From assembly GCA_902495155.1 (NCBI GenBank), contig CABUWD010000045.1:1-14905 (forward strand): a DNA stretch of 14,905 nucleotides. The letters are read 5' to 3'. The stretch comes from an uncultured Collinsella sp. GTDB lineage: Bacteria; Actinomycetota; Coriobacteriia; Coriobacteriales; Coriobacteriaceae. The translations under genes were made by a program, and so were the position numbers. Positions 14,738-14,905 of this stretch are shown here, in pieces. Each line of letters begins with the position of its first letter. The first letter of the stretch is position 1. The notes beneath the pieces are model-generated. The model ran no database searches. It was not told the DNA's origin and worked only from the letters and a program-made list of their open reading frames with translations.

Positions 14738-14905
14738 TTACAGCACCAAAATCCCCAGGTGCTCCAGCAAGATCTTAAGCCCGATAAGGATAAGCACAAC
14801 GCCGCCCACGATGGTGGCGGGTTTTTCGTAGCGCGCGCCAAAGGTGTGGCCGATCGCTACGCCGGCGACGGAGAAGATAAACATTGTGATGCCAATGAGC
14901 GATAC
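14738..14905 (-). CDS. mntP: MntP manganese efflux pump, C-terminal 55 residues
   Basis: Only the last 55 codons are in the window; the 5' part lies beyond the right edge. The readable end includes VSLIGITMFIFSVAGVAIGH, a loop FGARYEKPA, and the final helix LILIGLKILLEHLGIL, ending at a TAA at 14738-14740. GLKILLEHLG is a familiar ending of the MntP (UPF0059) family, six-helix membrane proteins that export Mn(II) across the cytoplasmic membrane. Two transmembrane helices are visible. The metal-binding aspartates and any manganese riboswitch would be outside the window. It ends before its own terminator and hipBA follows on the same strand with a separate promoter. Confidence 0.85.
   Translation of the reverse strand, partial: VSLIGITMFIFSVAGVAIGHTFGARYEKPATIVGGVVLILIGLKILLEHLGILVL

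Noticed and set aside
14395..14841. 148-codon minus-strand frame spanning hipB and mntP
   Set aside because: It crosses the mntP terminator and the hipBA promoter in a frame different from both genes.

Overview
The window looks like a chromosomal segment from a moderately GC-rich anaerobic actinobacterium, most likely a Coriobacteriia member such as Collinsella. I infer this from the codon bias (TTA, CTA and TCA are avoided strongly enough to leave very long antisense reading frames), the gene families present, and short GGGAC-type repeats between genes. The genus is recognition, not proof. No rRNA, tRNA, CRISPR array, phage gene or insertion sequence was seen.

Layout. Positions 1-382 are non-coding and hold a possible terminator, a small hairpin and degenerate tandem GGCACTT-GGGAC repeats. 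A ThrE-type threonine/serine exporter homologue follows (383-1951, +), then a repeat element with a 67-nt hairpin, a terminator-like stem, and a four-helix DUF2798-type membrane protein (2265-2813, +). After a terminator comes a two-gene operon: a 1479-residue 2-hydroxyacyl-CoA dehydratase activase/reductase-like protein (3095-7534, +) and, overlapping its end, a TetR regulator (7518-8207, +). A perfect 10-1-10 palindrome just upstream of this operon is the obvious candidate TetR site. Next are clpC (8400-11042, +) and pepD (11257-12714, +), each followed by an intrinsic terminator. On the minus strand are hipA (12842-14146) and hipB (14150-14617), a type II toxin-antitoxin pair, and the 3' end of mntP (from 14738 to the right edge).

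How the parts fit. The exporter, DUF2798 protein, ClpC, PepD and MntP look like stand-alone housekeeping or transport genes with no shared pathway. Two self-contained regulatory circuits stand out. One is the activase/TetR operon: two HgdC-like ATPase domains, each keeping the iron-sulfur cysteines, are fused in one chain to two CFPA-motif reductase-like halves, probably under feedback control by the TetR protein. The other is hipBA: three near-identical ATGCA-N6-TGCAT sites lie across its promoter, and the outermost is built into the terminator hairpin of the upstream mntP gene.

The best candidates for something little described are the single-chain activase/reductase with its palindrome and the shared mntP-terminator/hipBA-operator. 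A possible pair of compensating frameshifts in hipB is a third point to check.
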